A DNA stretch of 64,000 nucleotides from Viridothelium virens (lineage: Eukaryota > Ascomycota > Dothideomycetes > Trypetheliales > Trypetheliaceae), in assembly GCA_010094025.1 (NCBI GenBank), contig ML991787.1:248001-312000 (forward strand), in the 5' to 3' direction. The notes under the pieces are model-generated. The model had not been told where the DNA came from. It worked only from the letters and a program-made list of their open reading frames with translations, and searched no databases. Position 1 is the first letter of the stretch; each line of letters starts with the position of its first letter. Both the position numbers and the translations under genes were made by a program. Positions 1 to 9,846 of the stretch are shown here, one piece after another.

Positions 1-1
1 G

Positions 2-2098
2 GAAACGTGGTATCGACTTGCACAGGCTTATGATGTGCAAGTTGAAGAGAGTGTGTTGTGGTCAGCTGAAGGGCTGAATAACAATAGTCAAGACATTGTT
101 CAGAATCAGAGAGCAGCGATTCATTGCTACACTTTGGCTGTAGCTCTCTCAATCCAATCTGCAGACTTCTCGTTTGAGACATCCAGTAAGATCGCGGACT
201 TGTACGCTGACTTTGGCACTCGATTGTATTCTTCAAGTCGAGAGCCATTTTCTATGGCGGCGTTTTCTGTCGATGAATTCGAGAGGACCTTCAGTGGAGA
301 GGTTATATACAAGAAAAGTCCGTTTCAGGCTCTGCAACCCTACATAGCATGGAGGCTAGCAAGTGCAATGTTTCGGAGAGCAATCATGGGCAAACCAGAG
401 AATTGGTCAAATCACTACATGCTTGGGAAATGTCTATGGAAAATGCACTGCGTCGAAGAGGGTGGTTCGAAGGTTCCCACTGTTTATGCTGTCCTTGATG
501 CCTTTATCAAGGCCATCAAAGCTCTTCCCGAACGCCGAGACGGTCGACAGTATCCAATACTCGAACCACACTACAAGCTTGTCTCAATCGTTCACAAGAT
601 GGTGGAGCGGTCAGAACTTGATCTCGCCGAAGCAGTTCGCGCGTTGAGTGATACGACGCAATATGCCCAAGGGGTGTCACCTCCGGACGATCGCGAAGCT
701 TGGAATACTTACGTTCTGCAGGTGCTGAAGAACATGCGAGTAGCTGACAAGTCAAACTGGCATCATCGCATGACTGCTAGGGCAGCAACCATCATCTATC
801 AAAGCGGCGACGACGAGACGGCAACTAACGCTGCCAAATCTGAGCTGATGCAGCAGATTTTCACCAAGACCATGACCGTACAAGTCTGGAAACCGGAGAA
901 CGAGCGACCTGGACGACATTTTGTTTACACTACGCGTTACTCCACGTTCTTCGTCCAGCTCCTCGTCCAGTCCGGTGACCGAGCAAACCTCGAAGCTCTC
1001 GCCAAACGCCTCCGCCGCAAACCCAACGACTTCCTCAACCACACGAAACTCTGGCAGGATGTCTGTCAGAATTACCTTCGACTCCTCCGACGGGCAGCTG
1101 ATGTCCCCGAAGGGCATGAAGACGCCATCTTCAAATCCGTCAGCCACGAAGACTTCCAAAAGCGTGCTACTCGTATCGAAACCTGGTCGCGTCAACCCAG
1201 CACCAACCACCTCCTCCTCGATGTCCTCCGTGAAACCATCGAACTGAAGCGACTTAACAACTCGCTCATGAAATCCACGCTCATCGATGACCTTATCGGC
1301 GACGCCTACGCCCTCCTCTACGACACTATCGGCCAAGAGCTCGACGCAGCCGCGCTAACTCCAACCCCTACCGAAACTCCAGCCGTTCCTCCTCTTCCTC
1401 CTCCACCGCCACCACCTCCTCCAAAAGAAAAGGAAAGCGTCATGTCTCTCAGCAACATGATGAACAACACGGACGGCGCGAACGACACCGCCGACACCGC
1501 CACTCCAACACCCTCCATCCCTCCCGCCACTGCTGCTGCCGTACCTGCCGACCAAGCCGCGAAACCCGCGCGGGTCCGCGGTGTCGGCCGCCGCGAGATC
1601 CGGCAGGCGGCAGAGGCAGCTACCACGCAGAAACCCATCGTTCTTGCTGCTGCGCCTTCCACTGCCGCCGCGCAGTCGAAACCTGCGGTCGTGCCTACGC
1701 CGTCCTCGACGAGCGCGACGGCGACGCCAGGGACGACGACGACAATGGCCGCGGTGGAGATCCCGGCGCGCTCGCAGGCTGTGGTGGAGATTAGGGGCGC
1801 TGCGGAGGGTGGGAGGCAAGGGGAGAAGGAAAAGGAAAAGGACAAGGAGAGGGAGAAGGAGAAGGAGAAAGACAAGGAGAAGGTGGAGGAGAGTGCGCCG
1901 GGGAGTGTGCATGATAGTGCAGATGACGAGAGTGAGTTGAGTGAGTTGGTGGAGGAGGGCGAGGAGGAGGAAGATGATGAGGAGGGGGAGGAGATTATCG
2001 TGCGGCCGTTGTTTCCGGGTTTGGCGAGCAAGGACGGCGCTTCGGGTGGGAATGGGAAGAACGGAGGTCAGGAAGGCGGGAAAGGGAGTGGAGAATGA
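2..2098 (+). CDS. hir3: Histone transcription regulator 3 (Hir3/CABIN1-like), 3' part
   Basis: The open frame enters from the left edge (first whole codon at 2) and gives 698 residues up to TGA at 2096-2098, so the N-terminal part lies outside. The visible start reads ETWYRLAQAYDVQVEESVLW, followed by a helical TPR-like region with NWSNHYMLGKCLWKM, which I recognise from the fungal Hir3/CABIN1 family. Hir3 is a scaffold of the HIR complex, which deposits H3-H4 independently of replication and represses histone genes in the nucleus. The C-terminal third (from about nt 1370) is low complexity: a proline run (PPLPPPPPPPPP), Ala/Thr-rich sequence, a KEKEKDKE block and an acidic EEGEEEEDDEEGEE block, typical of a disordered tail. 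It converges on zuo1 with 212 bp between the stops. No intron is seen in the visible part. Family call is from motif memory; the acidic tail suggests histone or chaperone contact (inference). Confidence 0.85.
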   Translation, partial: ETWYRLAQAYDVQVEESVLWSAEGLNNNSQDIVQNQRAAIHCYTLAVALSIQSADFSFETSSKIADLYADFGTRLYSSSREPFSMAAFSVDEFERTFSGEVIYKKSPFQALQPYIAWRLASAMFRRAIMGKPENWSNHYMLGKCLWKMHCVEEGGSKVPTVYAVLDAFIKAIKALPERRDGRQYPILEPHYKLVSIVHKMVERSELDLAEAVRALSDTTQYAQGVSPPDDREAWNTYVLQVLKNMRVADKSNWHHRMTARAATIIYQSGDDETATNAAKSELMQQIFTKTMTVQVWKPENERPGRHFVYTTRYSTFFVQLLVQSGDRANLEALAKRLRRKPNDFLNHTKLWQDVCQNYLRLLRRAADVPEGHEDAIFKSVSHEDFQKRATRIETWSRQPSTNHLLLDVLRETIELKRLNNSLMKSTLIDDLIGDAYALLYDTIGQELDAAALTPTPTETPAVPPLPPPPPPPPPKEKESVMSLSNMMNNTDGANDTADTATPTPSIPPATAAAVPADQAAKPARVRGVGRREIRQAAEAATTQKPIVLAAAPSTAAAQSKPAVVPTPSSTSATATPGTTTTMAAVEIPARSQAVVEIRGAAEGGRQGEKEKEKDKEREKEKEKDKEKVEESAPGSVHDSADDESELSELVEEGEEEEDDEEGEEIIVRPLFPGLASKDGASGGNGKNGGQEGGKGSGE

Positions 2099-2310
2099 GG
2101 GATGGTCTGTTTGAGCTGAGTTTGGGTCCAAGAGAACTGGTATGACTGATGGCACAGGTAGGCGCTGTTCATTCTTGTGTGAGGAGATACCCATTGCCAT
2201 GTATTGCTAGATTTGGAGGACATTATCTATGTATATTACTAGCTGTAAAGCTAATCAACACATGTCTGTTCTAGTGACTGACCGCTCAACTCCTACAACC
2301 ACGCTACTCG

Positions 2311-3698
2311 TCAAAAGGACTTAATTTCACCTTCTTTGATCTTGCCAGCCCCCGTTATTGTCTTGACCTCGTCTACAAAGATACTTTTAATCTCTGCCGC
2401 GTCCGTCTTGCCATTAAGCTTGGAGGACAGCAGAGCCAACTGCTCATTGTCAATCTTGGCGATGACCAAGTCGACATCTGCCAAAGCTTTATCAATCTTG
2501 TCTGCCGGAGCATTTCCCCCTTCGTGGAAGTAATTCGCATCCTTCGCCGCTCCCCGCAACACCCTCTTGTTCTTTTTCGCTGCATTCTTCGCCGCCTCCT
2601 TTGCTTTCTTCCCCTCCGCCTTCTCCGCCTTCTCTGCCTCGTCCCGTTCCTTCGCCAACCTCGCCTCCTCTTCCTTCGCCTTCTTCGCCTCCTCCTGGGC
2701 CCGCTTCGCCTCTGCTTCCTTCTCCAGCTTCTTTTTATTCTTCTCGTTATACTCCTGCTGCTTGAATTTCTTAATTCGCTCATCCAGCGCCAGCGCATCA
2801 TCCACCAACTTCCGCAACCGTTGCGTATCCTCCGTCTTCAGCTTCTTGCGCCGATTCTGATTTTTCTTCTCAACGTGCCGCTTCTGATCGCGGTTCTCGT
2901 TATCGTCGGGCACGTCTTCATCTTGGTACTCGAAGCTGCGCCAGCTGTCGAAGTGATACCAGAATTCGTAGAAGTTGTAGACGTCATCTTTGGAAGAGTT
3001 CTCATCGCCAAGACACGGCACAGGATGCACTTTGGAGAAGCGGGCTTCGGAGTCGAAGACCGGGTTCCAGAGCTTGTAGAAGTTGCCCCTTTGCGTTTGC
3101 TTCTTGGAGGGGGTTTCGACGTTGGCGCCTTCGTCGACGCTGTCAAATTGGCGACGCTTAACGGGATCGAGGAGGACTTCGGTAGCTTTTTGGATGCATT
3201 TGAAGAAGCTGTCATCCTCGGTGCTTCCTGCGGCGGCTTTCTTGTCTGGGTGGTGCTTCAGTACTTTCTTGCGGTGGGCACGTTTGATTTGGTCCTCGGT
3301 AGCGCGGTAGCGATGTTTGGACAAGCCGAGAACAGCATAATGATCTTGACCTTTCCAGTCCTTGGCATCGCGTTGCAGCATTAGAGGATCTTCGGGTTCG
3401 GAGATTTCACCTGCATCGTCATCTTCGACTTTTTTGGCGGTTTCTTGGGCTTGAATACGCTCATCCTCGGAGAAGGTACGTTTGTGGCGTTTCTAGATAC
3501 GTTGATGAGATTCAATTGAATGCATGAGGAGCTTGGCAAACTTACCCTACGTGCATGGGCTAGGAAATGAGGCCCAACAGGCTCAATGTTGCGCTGGGTT
3601 GGTGGTGAGAGTGGTCCGACGGCCTTGAAATCCTTCTCTGCCGACCAACCCTCCGGTAGAATGGGCAGCGGAAGAGCCACTTGCGTAACAGCCGTCAT
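2311..3698 (-). CDS. zuo1: Zuotin, ribosome-associated J-protein
   Basis: Two exons: 3698-3546 (51 codons) and 3492-2311, separated by a 53-bp intron with a GTAAG donor and CTAG acceptor; the product is 444 residues, the usual size for fungal zuotin. The start is the ATG at 3698; the longer frame upstream has no ATG. Zuotin pairs with the Hsp70 Ssz1 in the ribosome-associated complex, stimulating the ribosome-bound Hsp70 Ssb on nascent chains at the exit tunnel. The J-domain begins near residue 100 (DHYAVLGLSKHRYRAT) and carries the catalytic HPD at about 132-134. Next come the zuotin-homology region (FYKLWNPVFDSEARFS; FYEFWYHFDSWRSFEY), a long Lys/Glu/Ala-rich charged helix (residues about 260-370), which in the family reaches towards 18S rRNA, and a short helical C-terminus. 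There are no SANT domains, as expected for fungi rather than animals. It converges with hir3 and diverges from the NACHT gene. Confidence 0.93.
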
Positions 3699-4484
3699 GA
3701 TTGCAGTGCGCAACGTTAATTGACAGACGCCGTGTAAGATAAATGGCGGACAAGGATGTTGTAAGAGAGAGAGAGAATGGGAAATTTCTTGAGGCAGCGG
3801 GAAAAGTCCGGGCGAGCTGGAGGCACTGCACCGGACTTCCCACGGTTCCGTACCTTAGTATCTGCTCATACTAGCAACTGAACAAAAAGCAAAAAACAGC
3901 TTCGGAAACTAATTAGGTAGGTATTCAAGTGGAAAATGAACCCATGACAGGAATACCGTGGACAGTGCAGATCATCAGCTGGAATAAAAGCCTAGTCGTC
4001 ACATAGCTCTATGGTACTGCTCAATCCAGCTCTTGATCTTTCGCACCGCCGAGCAACTCTCTACATCAATTGCATTGTTAGATTGAATAGCAACCACTTA
4101 AGGGCAAAAGCTCTGTTCACTCATTCGCGGCTATAGTAGTCTACTTGAAGACTCCACCAAAACTACAGGGAAGATTTCTCTGCTGTCACCTCTGTACAAA
4201 CAGGATAATACGACGCCACTGCGAGGCTACCCTCGGAGGACGTCAGGCTTAACATGCATCGATACTGACCAAGTCGGCTCGGGTCACCTCCCACCGCAGG
4301 GAGGTACAGCCGGCCTTGCAGTCAGCCTTGCAGCCATGATTCAAGATAGTAGCCTGACACCATGTCGTGTATAATTCCCTCCACTCCTCACATCCACAAT
4401 AAGGCTTCACCTACCTGATCCTCAGTGAGAGGAACCTGACCAGTCACTCTACCCGTCACCTCTCGTTATAAACGGCCCACCGGT
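3699..4484. promoter_or_regulatory. Divergent intergenic region between zuo1 and the NACHT gene
   Basis: A 786-bp gap between two divergent starts, so it should hold both promoters. Visible structure: a short GA run (about 3767-3776), a perfect 7-bp inverted repeat ACCTCCC/GGGAGGT (4286-4292 and 4299-4305, loop ACCGCA), a nearby direct duplication of GCCTTGCAG (about 4313-4334), and a TATAAA at 4467-4472 that is too close (13 nt) to the NACHT ATG to be its TATA box. No coding frame is convincing. Confidence 0.5.
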
Positions 4485-7400
4485 ATGGTTCTCGATCCGA
4501 TCTCTGCACTTGGGCTCGCCGGCAATATTGTACAGTTCGTGGATTACACAAGTGGAGTGATATCGAAGAGCGTAGAGCAATACAGGTCTGCTGTAGGATG
4601 TTCGAGGGAACTCATCGATACAGAGTTGGTTGCACAACACCTTCGCAAGCTTGCCATATCGCTCGAAGGAGATCCAGGGCTCAATGGGAATGGACTAGGA
4701 GTTCAAGGGCGTCCTCAGCTTGACCAAACGTCTAAAGAACTTCTGGAAGCATCAGACAGAAGAGCGGAAGTGCAGGGGCGTTGCAGCCTCGAGCAGATAT
4801 CTACAGCAGTGCAAGAGTCGGCCCCAAATGGAGCGGAAATGCAAAGGCGTCCCGAATTCTCCCGCACCTGGGAGGGAACCCAGAAGATGTCCGGTAGTGA
4901 AGCGGAATTGCAACAGCTCGCAAGGTCTTGTCACAAAATAGCGGCTGAGTTGATTGACATGGTGAATGATCTGAAGTTAGACCCCGGACTTCGAGGAGGC
5001 AAGCGACGAATACAAAGCCTAAGACAAGCTCTCCGCGGTGCGGGAAAGGAGGGCAACATTCGAGCGCTCGAGCGGAGCCTTGCTACGCATCGTTCTGAAC
5101 TTACACTACAAATGGCAATGCTGACACGGTAAGTTTAAGAGTTACTATACGCAGTATAGGCATAAAAACACATTGTCACTGGGGGTTCCTTCACACTGTG
5201 ACTGGGTCAATATTCTCCTCCACGCCGCTCCTTGGTTGACCCGTAGCGTCAAATCGCTAATGAATGTAGCGACACAGGATCGAGCCTGCAACGAGATCTA
5301 CGCAATCTACAAAAGTCTATTGAGGATATGCAGATCAATCGCCACCAATCTTTGGATGGCGTTATGCAATCCCTAAAATCGATTGAACGCAATACTGACA
5401 AGGCTTTGGGCAGTCAAGAATTATCAACTTTGCATACGTGCCTTGCGACGACAGTGACGACAGCAGCCACAGTAGCACAGCTTAGTCAAGAACAGCTCGT
5501 TCTAAGCAGTCTGAACTTCGAGTCTTTACCAGTTCGGCAATCAAACATTCGGGAAGCACACGCGGCAACCTTCGAGTGGATTTTCAGAGCAATAACGGAG
5601 CCATTAAATAAATCAGCAACGGACACGATTGAGCCGTCAAAGCGGGATATAACACTCCGAGAGTGGCTGGAAACTCCGCATGATGGTAACGGTATCTATT
5701 GGATTACCGGCAAAGCTGGATCTGGAAAATCGACCTTAGTGAAGTTTCTCAATCACCATCCGCAGACAGAGATACTTCTCAGAAAGTGGGCCGGATCAAA
5801 TAAGAGACTCATCATTGCTAGTCACTACTTCTGGCATGCGGGGACGCAATTGCAGAAATCGCAAGAGGGCCTGTTAAGGTCATTGCTGTATGAAATACTA
5901 CGAGAATGCCCAGAACTTATACCAGTCATCTGCCCTGAAAGATGGAAATCGACTACTGAGTTGAAAATCTGGAGTCGAGCGGAGCTTTTCGAGACATTGA
6001 AACGGCTGGGCACGCAAGCCACTGTTTCCGCCAAATTCTGCTTCCTTGTCGATGGGCTTGATGAATACGAAGGAGATCACTCCGAACTACTGGAACTATT
6101 GGCCCATGCAGCTGCAATACCCAACGTTAAATTGTGTGTTTCGTGCCGCCCATGGGTGGTCTTCAGAGCAGCATATGACACAAGCAATTGTCGCCTCTGT
6201 CTTCAAGACTTGACCAGAAAGGACATTGAGATTTATGTGAGGGATCACTTGGAAGCGAACGAGGATTTCCTCTTGGCAAAATCTGAAGATTCACGTTACG
6301 GACAATTCATCTCAAAAGTCTTGGGCAAAGCACAAGGAGTATTTCTCTGGGTATTTCTTGCGGTACGCTCGCTATTGCAAGGGTTGAGGTCAGACGATAC
6401 AATCCCCACTCTTGAAAGCAGGCTTGATGAGCTACCCGATGAGCTTGAGTCCCTTTTCCAGCGCATGCTTGATGGTATTGAGAAGTTCTACAAACAAAAG
6501 TCTGAACGGACCTTTAAGATGGCGTTGGTCGCACCTTCACCCTTTTCTTTGATGGCTTACTCCATGCTCGACGAAGAGGATTCCGAAGATATATACCGCT
6601 GGGGTTTGCAACCATTGACTTCTCGTAACATTTCTAAACGACAAAAACGCACTCGCAAGCAAATCAATGCTGTTACCCAGGGCCTCTTGGAAGTGGTGAT
6701 GAATCCGCTTCCATCCACTGTCTACTTTGCACATGACGTCGATTTTCTTCATGGGACAGTCAGAGACTTCTTACTAGAGAATCAAAGGCTTTATTGCTCA
6801 GGCACAGACCATGGCTTTGAAGTTTACAGCTTTTTATGCCTTGCTTTACTGGGAGAGTACAAGGGCTTTCCATCGGAGGCCTGCACTTCAAGCGAAGAAC
6901 ACTCATTGTTGGACAAGGTCAAAAGAATCTGCATCGTTGCACGCGAGGCTGAAATCACCACAAAACAGGCTCAAAGTGCAGTACTCGATGAACTCGAGCA
7001 GAGTATGATAAAAAGAAACCATATTCGCTTGATACAACCGCGTTTGCCTGATACAGATGCTGTTCGTATGGATGGTCAGGTCCTCTTTCTGTGTTATTGC
7101 GTATCAGTGGGGCTCATCGAATACATCAAGCTACGAATTTGCAGAGACCCATCCGTGTTGGAGACCGGAAATTTGCTGGGATTCGCGTTAGAGGCCTGCG
7201 TATTGGGAGACTTCCAACGGGGTTCTGTGGAAATGGTGCAACTTCTCCTTGACAAGGGTGCGGATTCAAATATGACTTTCTCTGACTCAACTGCTTTTGG
7301 CAAGTTTCTATCCAACTGCTGGAAATATAAGTACGGCGATGAGCGAAGATCACAGACCGAGTCTTTTTCGCGACATTTCTGTCGAGTTCTTGACCTACTT

Positions 7401-7871
7401 CTCCAGTATGGAGCAGATCCCAATATTTCCCGAAAGGGGAATACCTTGTGGGGACTGTTCCTAATGCCTAGCAGGCTATTGTCTCCCACCGATAGGGACA
7501 ACCTATTCCACGTCATTCAAAGTTTCATCGATCATAAAGCGAACCCTAATTTACCACTCCGTGGCTTCACAATTTGGGGATGTTTTTTGAACCATTTAGC
7601 CTTCGAACTTCCGCCTGATGAACCAGATGAAGATTGGGCCTTCCACTGCAAAGTCTTTGAGACACTACTCGTTGCGGGAGCTGGGTGGGGATCCTTGTCG
7701 GAAATAGGGAAAATTCACTCAGACTTCGGCAAGCAAAAAGCTGAGCAACTTGAAGAGATTATGGAGCGAGTGAGATCAAAATGCGGCAAAGACAGGAAGA
7801 AGCTTGGCGCTCGAAGTAATGCATTAAAGAAGCTACGCGCCAGGTGGTCGCGCGAACGACCCCACAATTAG
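4485..7871 (+). CDS. NACHT-domain STAND protein (fungal NLR-like) with ankyrin-like C-terminus
   Basis: Two exons, 4485-5128 and 5270-7871; the 141-bp intron has donor GTAAGT, branch GCTAAT and acceptor TAG, and joins in frame (LTR|DTGSS). The product is 1081 residues. The N-terminus (VLDPISALGLAGNIVQFVD) is the helical domain that opens many fungal STAND/NACHT proteins, and is probably a signalling domain. A conserved pre-NACHT linker (EAHAATFEWIFR) precedes the P-loop GKAGSGKST (about residues 362-370); a Walker B-like FLVDGLDEY lies near 473-481. The C-terminal quarter holds divergent ankyrin-like units (QLLLDKGADSNMTF, DLLLQYGADPNIS, SFIDHKANPNLP, LLVAGAGW), the likely sensor. Such proteins act in non-self recognition and programmed cell death; ligand and trigger here are unknown. 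Odd feature: an exact 23-residue periodicity at residues 71-162 (see the repeat entry). It ends 234 bp from a convergent MFS gene. Confidence 0.88.
4695..4970 (+). repeat. In-frame 69-bp (23-residue) tandem repeat, four units
   Basis: Units start at 4695, 4764, 4833 and 4902, exactly 69 nt apart, inside exon 1 of the NACHT gene. Their openings are LGVQGRPQLDQ, AEVQGRCSLEQ, AEMQRRPEFSR and AELQQLARSCH. The DNA is most alike in the first 18 nt of units 2 and 3 (GCGGAAGTGCAGGGGCGT and GCGGAAATGCAAAGGCGT), and less so further on. The last unit merges into the domain's own helix (AELQQLARSCHKIAAELIDM). This suggests that a native helix was amplified and the copies then diverged. Repeat spacing is seen directly; the origin is inference. 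Confidence 0.75.
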
Positions 7872-8105
7872 AGCTCGGTTTTAGCTATCTTGTATAGCTT
7901 CCTGAGTCGCCGTAGGGTATTGTCCTAAGTACCATCCTCGGCTTGCTGGCGACCTTTCCGGAGCTACATACTGAGCTTGATCGATCATTATCACCATCAT
8001 GTTACGTCGATCTATGAGTCGAGGCAAGGCGAGCCCTGGAACAGAACTTTCGATACCTTCGCTAAGACCAAATACGAAAAGACATATAGCACCGATCTAG
8101 TGACT

Positions 8106-9846
8106 TCACTGCGGCCGCAAAGCACCATCCCTTCCCTCTCCCCACCGTCCATGGATGTATTGTCTGGCACCCTTGCCCCAGAAAGCTAGAGGAATGACAA
8201 TGAGACCCAGGCCTAGTTGCGCTGCAGCAAGCTCGAATCCGACTTTTAGCATGCCCTGGCTCTGGATCCAAGGCACGAGCGCGAAGCTCAGACTAAAACT
8301 GAGCACGTAGCTGCCATCGCCAACCACGACAAGAGCTGGTGCTGCCCAAGGGGGAAACGCCTCGGTGACCCAGAGCGTATTAGCGATAGCTAGCCCTGCG
8401 AAGTTGAATCCATTAAGGCCGTACGCAAGATATACAAATGCAGCGCTCCATCGCAGCTGAGTCGCCATTCCGTAAATCCAAGTACTTGCTGCACCAGTCA
8501 GAACGGGGAGGATGAACATGATCAGGTAGTGCTCAGCTTCGCGGACGCCTTTATTCCGCATTGTGAGGGACTTCATCAGCCGCGTCATCAACGGACCTTG
8601 TGCCAGCCCCGAGAGAAGACTTCCAGTACCGGAGCAGACGTTGACAAACATGATGAGATGGCTAGGGAGCTGGTACGGCGGCTTGCTGAGAACTTCGTTG
8701 TACGTCTCGCCGATGAAGATCATTCCCGCGAAACTCATGGCGTTGAGCAGTGCGACCCAGAAGATCAATGGGTTGGCAAAGCAGAAGAGGACCTGAATGT
8801 AGCAACGTCCCGTGGCCCGCCAACGTCCTGCAGCCGCTCGTGGAAGTGTGAAAAGCTCCAAGAATCTCCGCCCCCAAGAACGTTCTGGATCAACTGGAAG
8901 AAGCTTATCGAGAACATCTTCCTTTGGATCATCATAGATGATCACGTCCTCCTCAGCGCTCTGCACGATTAGGCGGCCATCAAAAGCCACGGCTGGACGC
9001 TTGTAGAATGTCTCAGGAAAGAGGAAGAAGGCCAGTAGGCATGAGACGGCGGCAGGGAAGGCCCAAAACCTGTAGAAGCCTCGCCAATTGAGTCCGTTGT
9101 TGGTGAGAAATGGGACAGTGACGAGAGAAGACACTCCCAGGAAGCCGATGATGGACCACAGCATGGCAATTGCATTTGGCCTTTGGTGGATGAAGGTCAG
9201 ATCGATGATGATGAGCAACCCCTATAGTCGATCGTCAATACGCTTGGCAAGCTGATGCTTCAATTCTTTTTGCGTACCGCACTCAAGGAAAATCCCTCGG
9301 TGAGCCCAAGGACACAGACAGCGATTAAGAGAGTGGCGTAGTTTGTCGCGAAGGCAGCAGCAAGTGTCCCCAGCAACATCATGACCGAACCGGCAACGAA
9401 GACTGGGCGTCGACCAAGCCAAAGGCTCAGTGGGATCCAGATGAAGGCACCGATGCCCATGAAAAATGTCGGTCCTGAGATGATGACGTCGATACCGAAA
9501 GGCTTGGTAAGCTAATCACATATTAAGATGATATTTTGAATTGCGGGGAATAGAACGGATGGAGGAGGGAAAGTCTGCAACGCACCTTCCCCGCAAACTC
9601 GATTTGAAGTCCGTTCGTTGTCAAACCCGCACCTTGGGGAAGCACCAGTCCGACTAAGGAGTACACTACAATTGACAGAAGGGCCAGGGCACGCTTGCGA
9701 GTGCTCCAGTTGAGAGGATCATAGCGGGAGTCAGAAGGAATTGGAAGATTGAGAATCTTGCCATCCGAAGAGATAAGAAACACGGTGCCAGAGCGTACAC
9801 TGGACGGAGCACCGAGGTCTGTAGACCGAGAGCTCAGAGAAGACAT
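8106..9846 (-). CDS. MFS transporter, DHA1-like, about 12 membrane segments
   Basis: Three exons: 9846-9586, 9511-9278 and 9221-8106, giving 536 residues. Introns of 74 and 56 bp have donors GTGCGT and GTACGC and acceptors TTAG and ATAG. The start ATG at 9846 gives a cytosolic N-terminus with the DPLNWS motif common to fungal drug:H+ antiporter-type MFS proteins, then the first membrane helix (LALLSIVVYSLVGLVLPQGA). Exon 2 carries the loop 2-3 motif A core (LGRRPVFVAGS). A hydrophilic central loop (VIIYDDPKEDVLDKLLPVDP) separates the two six-helix halves, and several hydrophobic helices follow. It is a plasma-membrane or vacuolar proton-coupled exporter by family; the substrate cannot be read from sequence. 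Lone gene with no adjacent biosynthetic enzyme. Convergent with the NACHT gene (234-bp gap). Confidence 0.88.

Noticed and set aside
1318-2200. Long minus-strand frames (237 and 281 codons) opposite the hir3 tail
   Set aside because: They mirror low-complexity Pro, Ala, Lys and Glu codons of the real gene and give Ser- or Leu-rich nonsense without domain features.
2524-3384. Plus-strand frame of 286 codons opposite zuo1
   Set aside because: It is the reverse of the Lys/Glu/Ala-rich helix and encodes a Leu/Arg-rich string; zuotin on the minus strand explains the region fully.
4467-4472. TATAAA as promoter of the NACHT gene
   Set aside because: Only 13 nt before the ATG, which leaves no room for a transcription start upstream of the conserved N-terminus.
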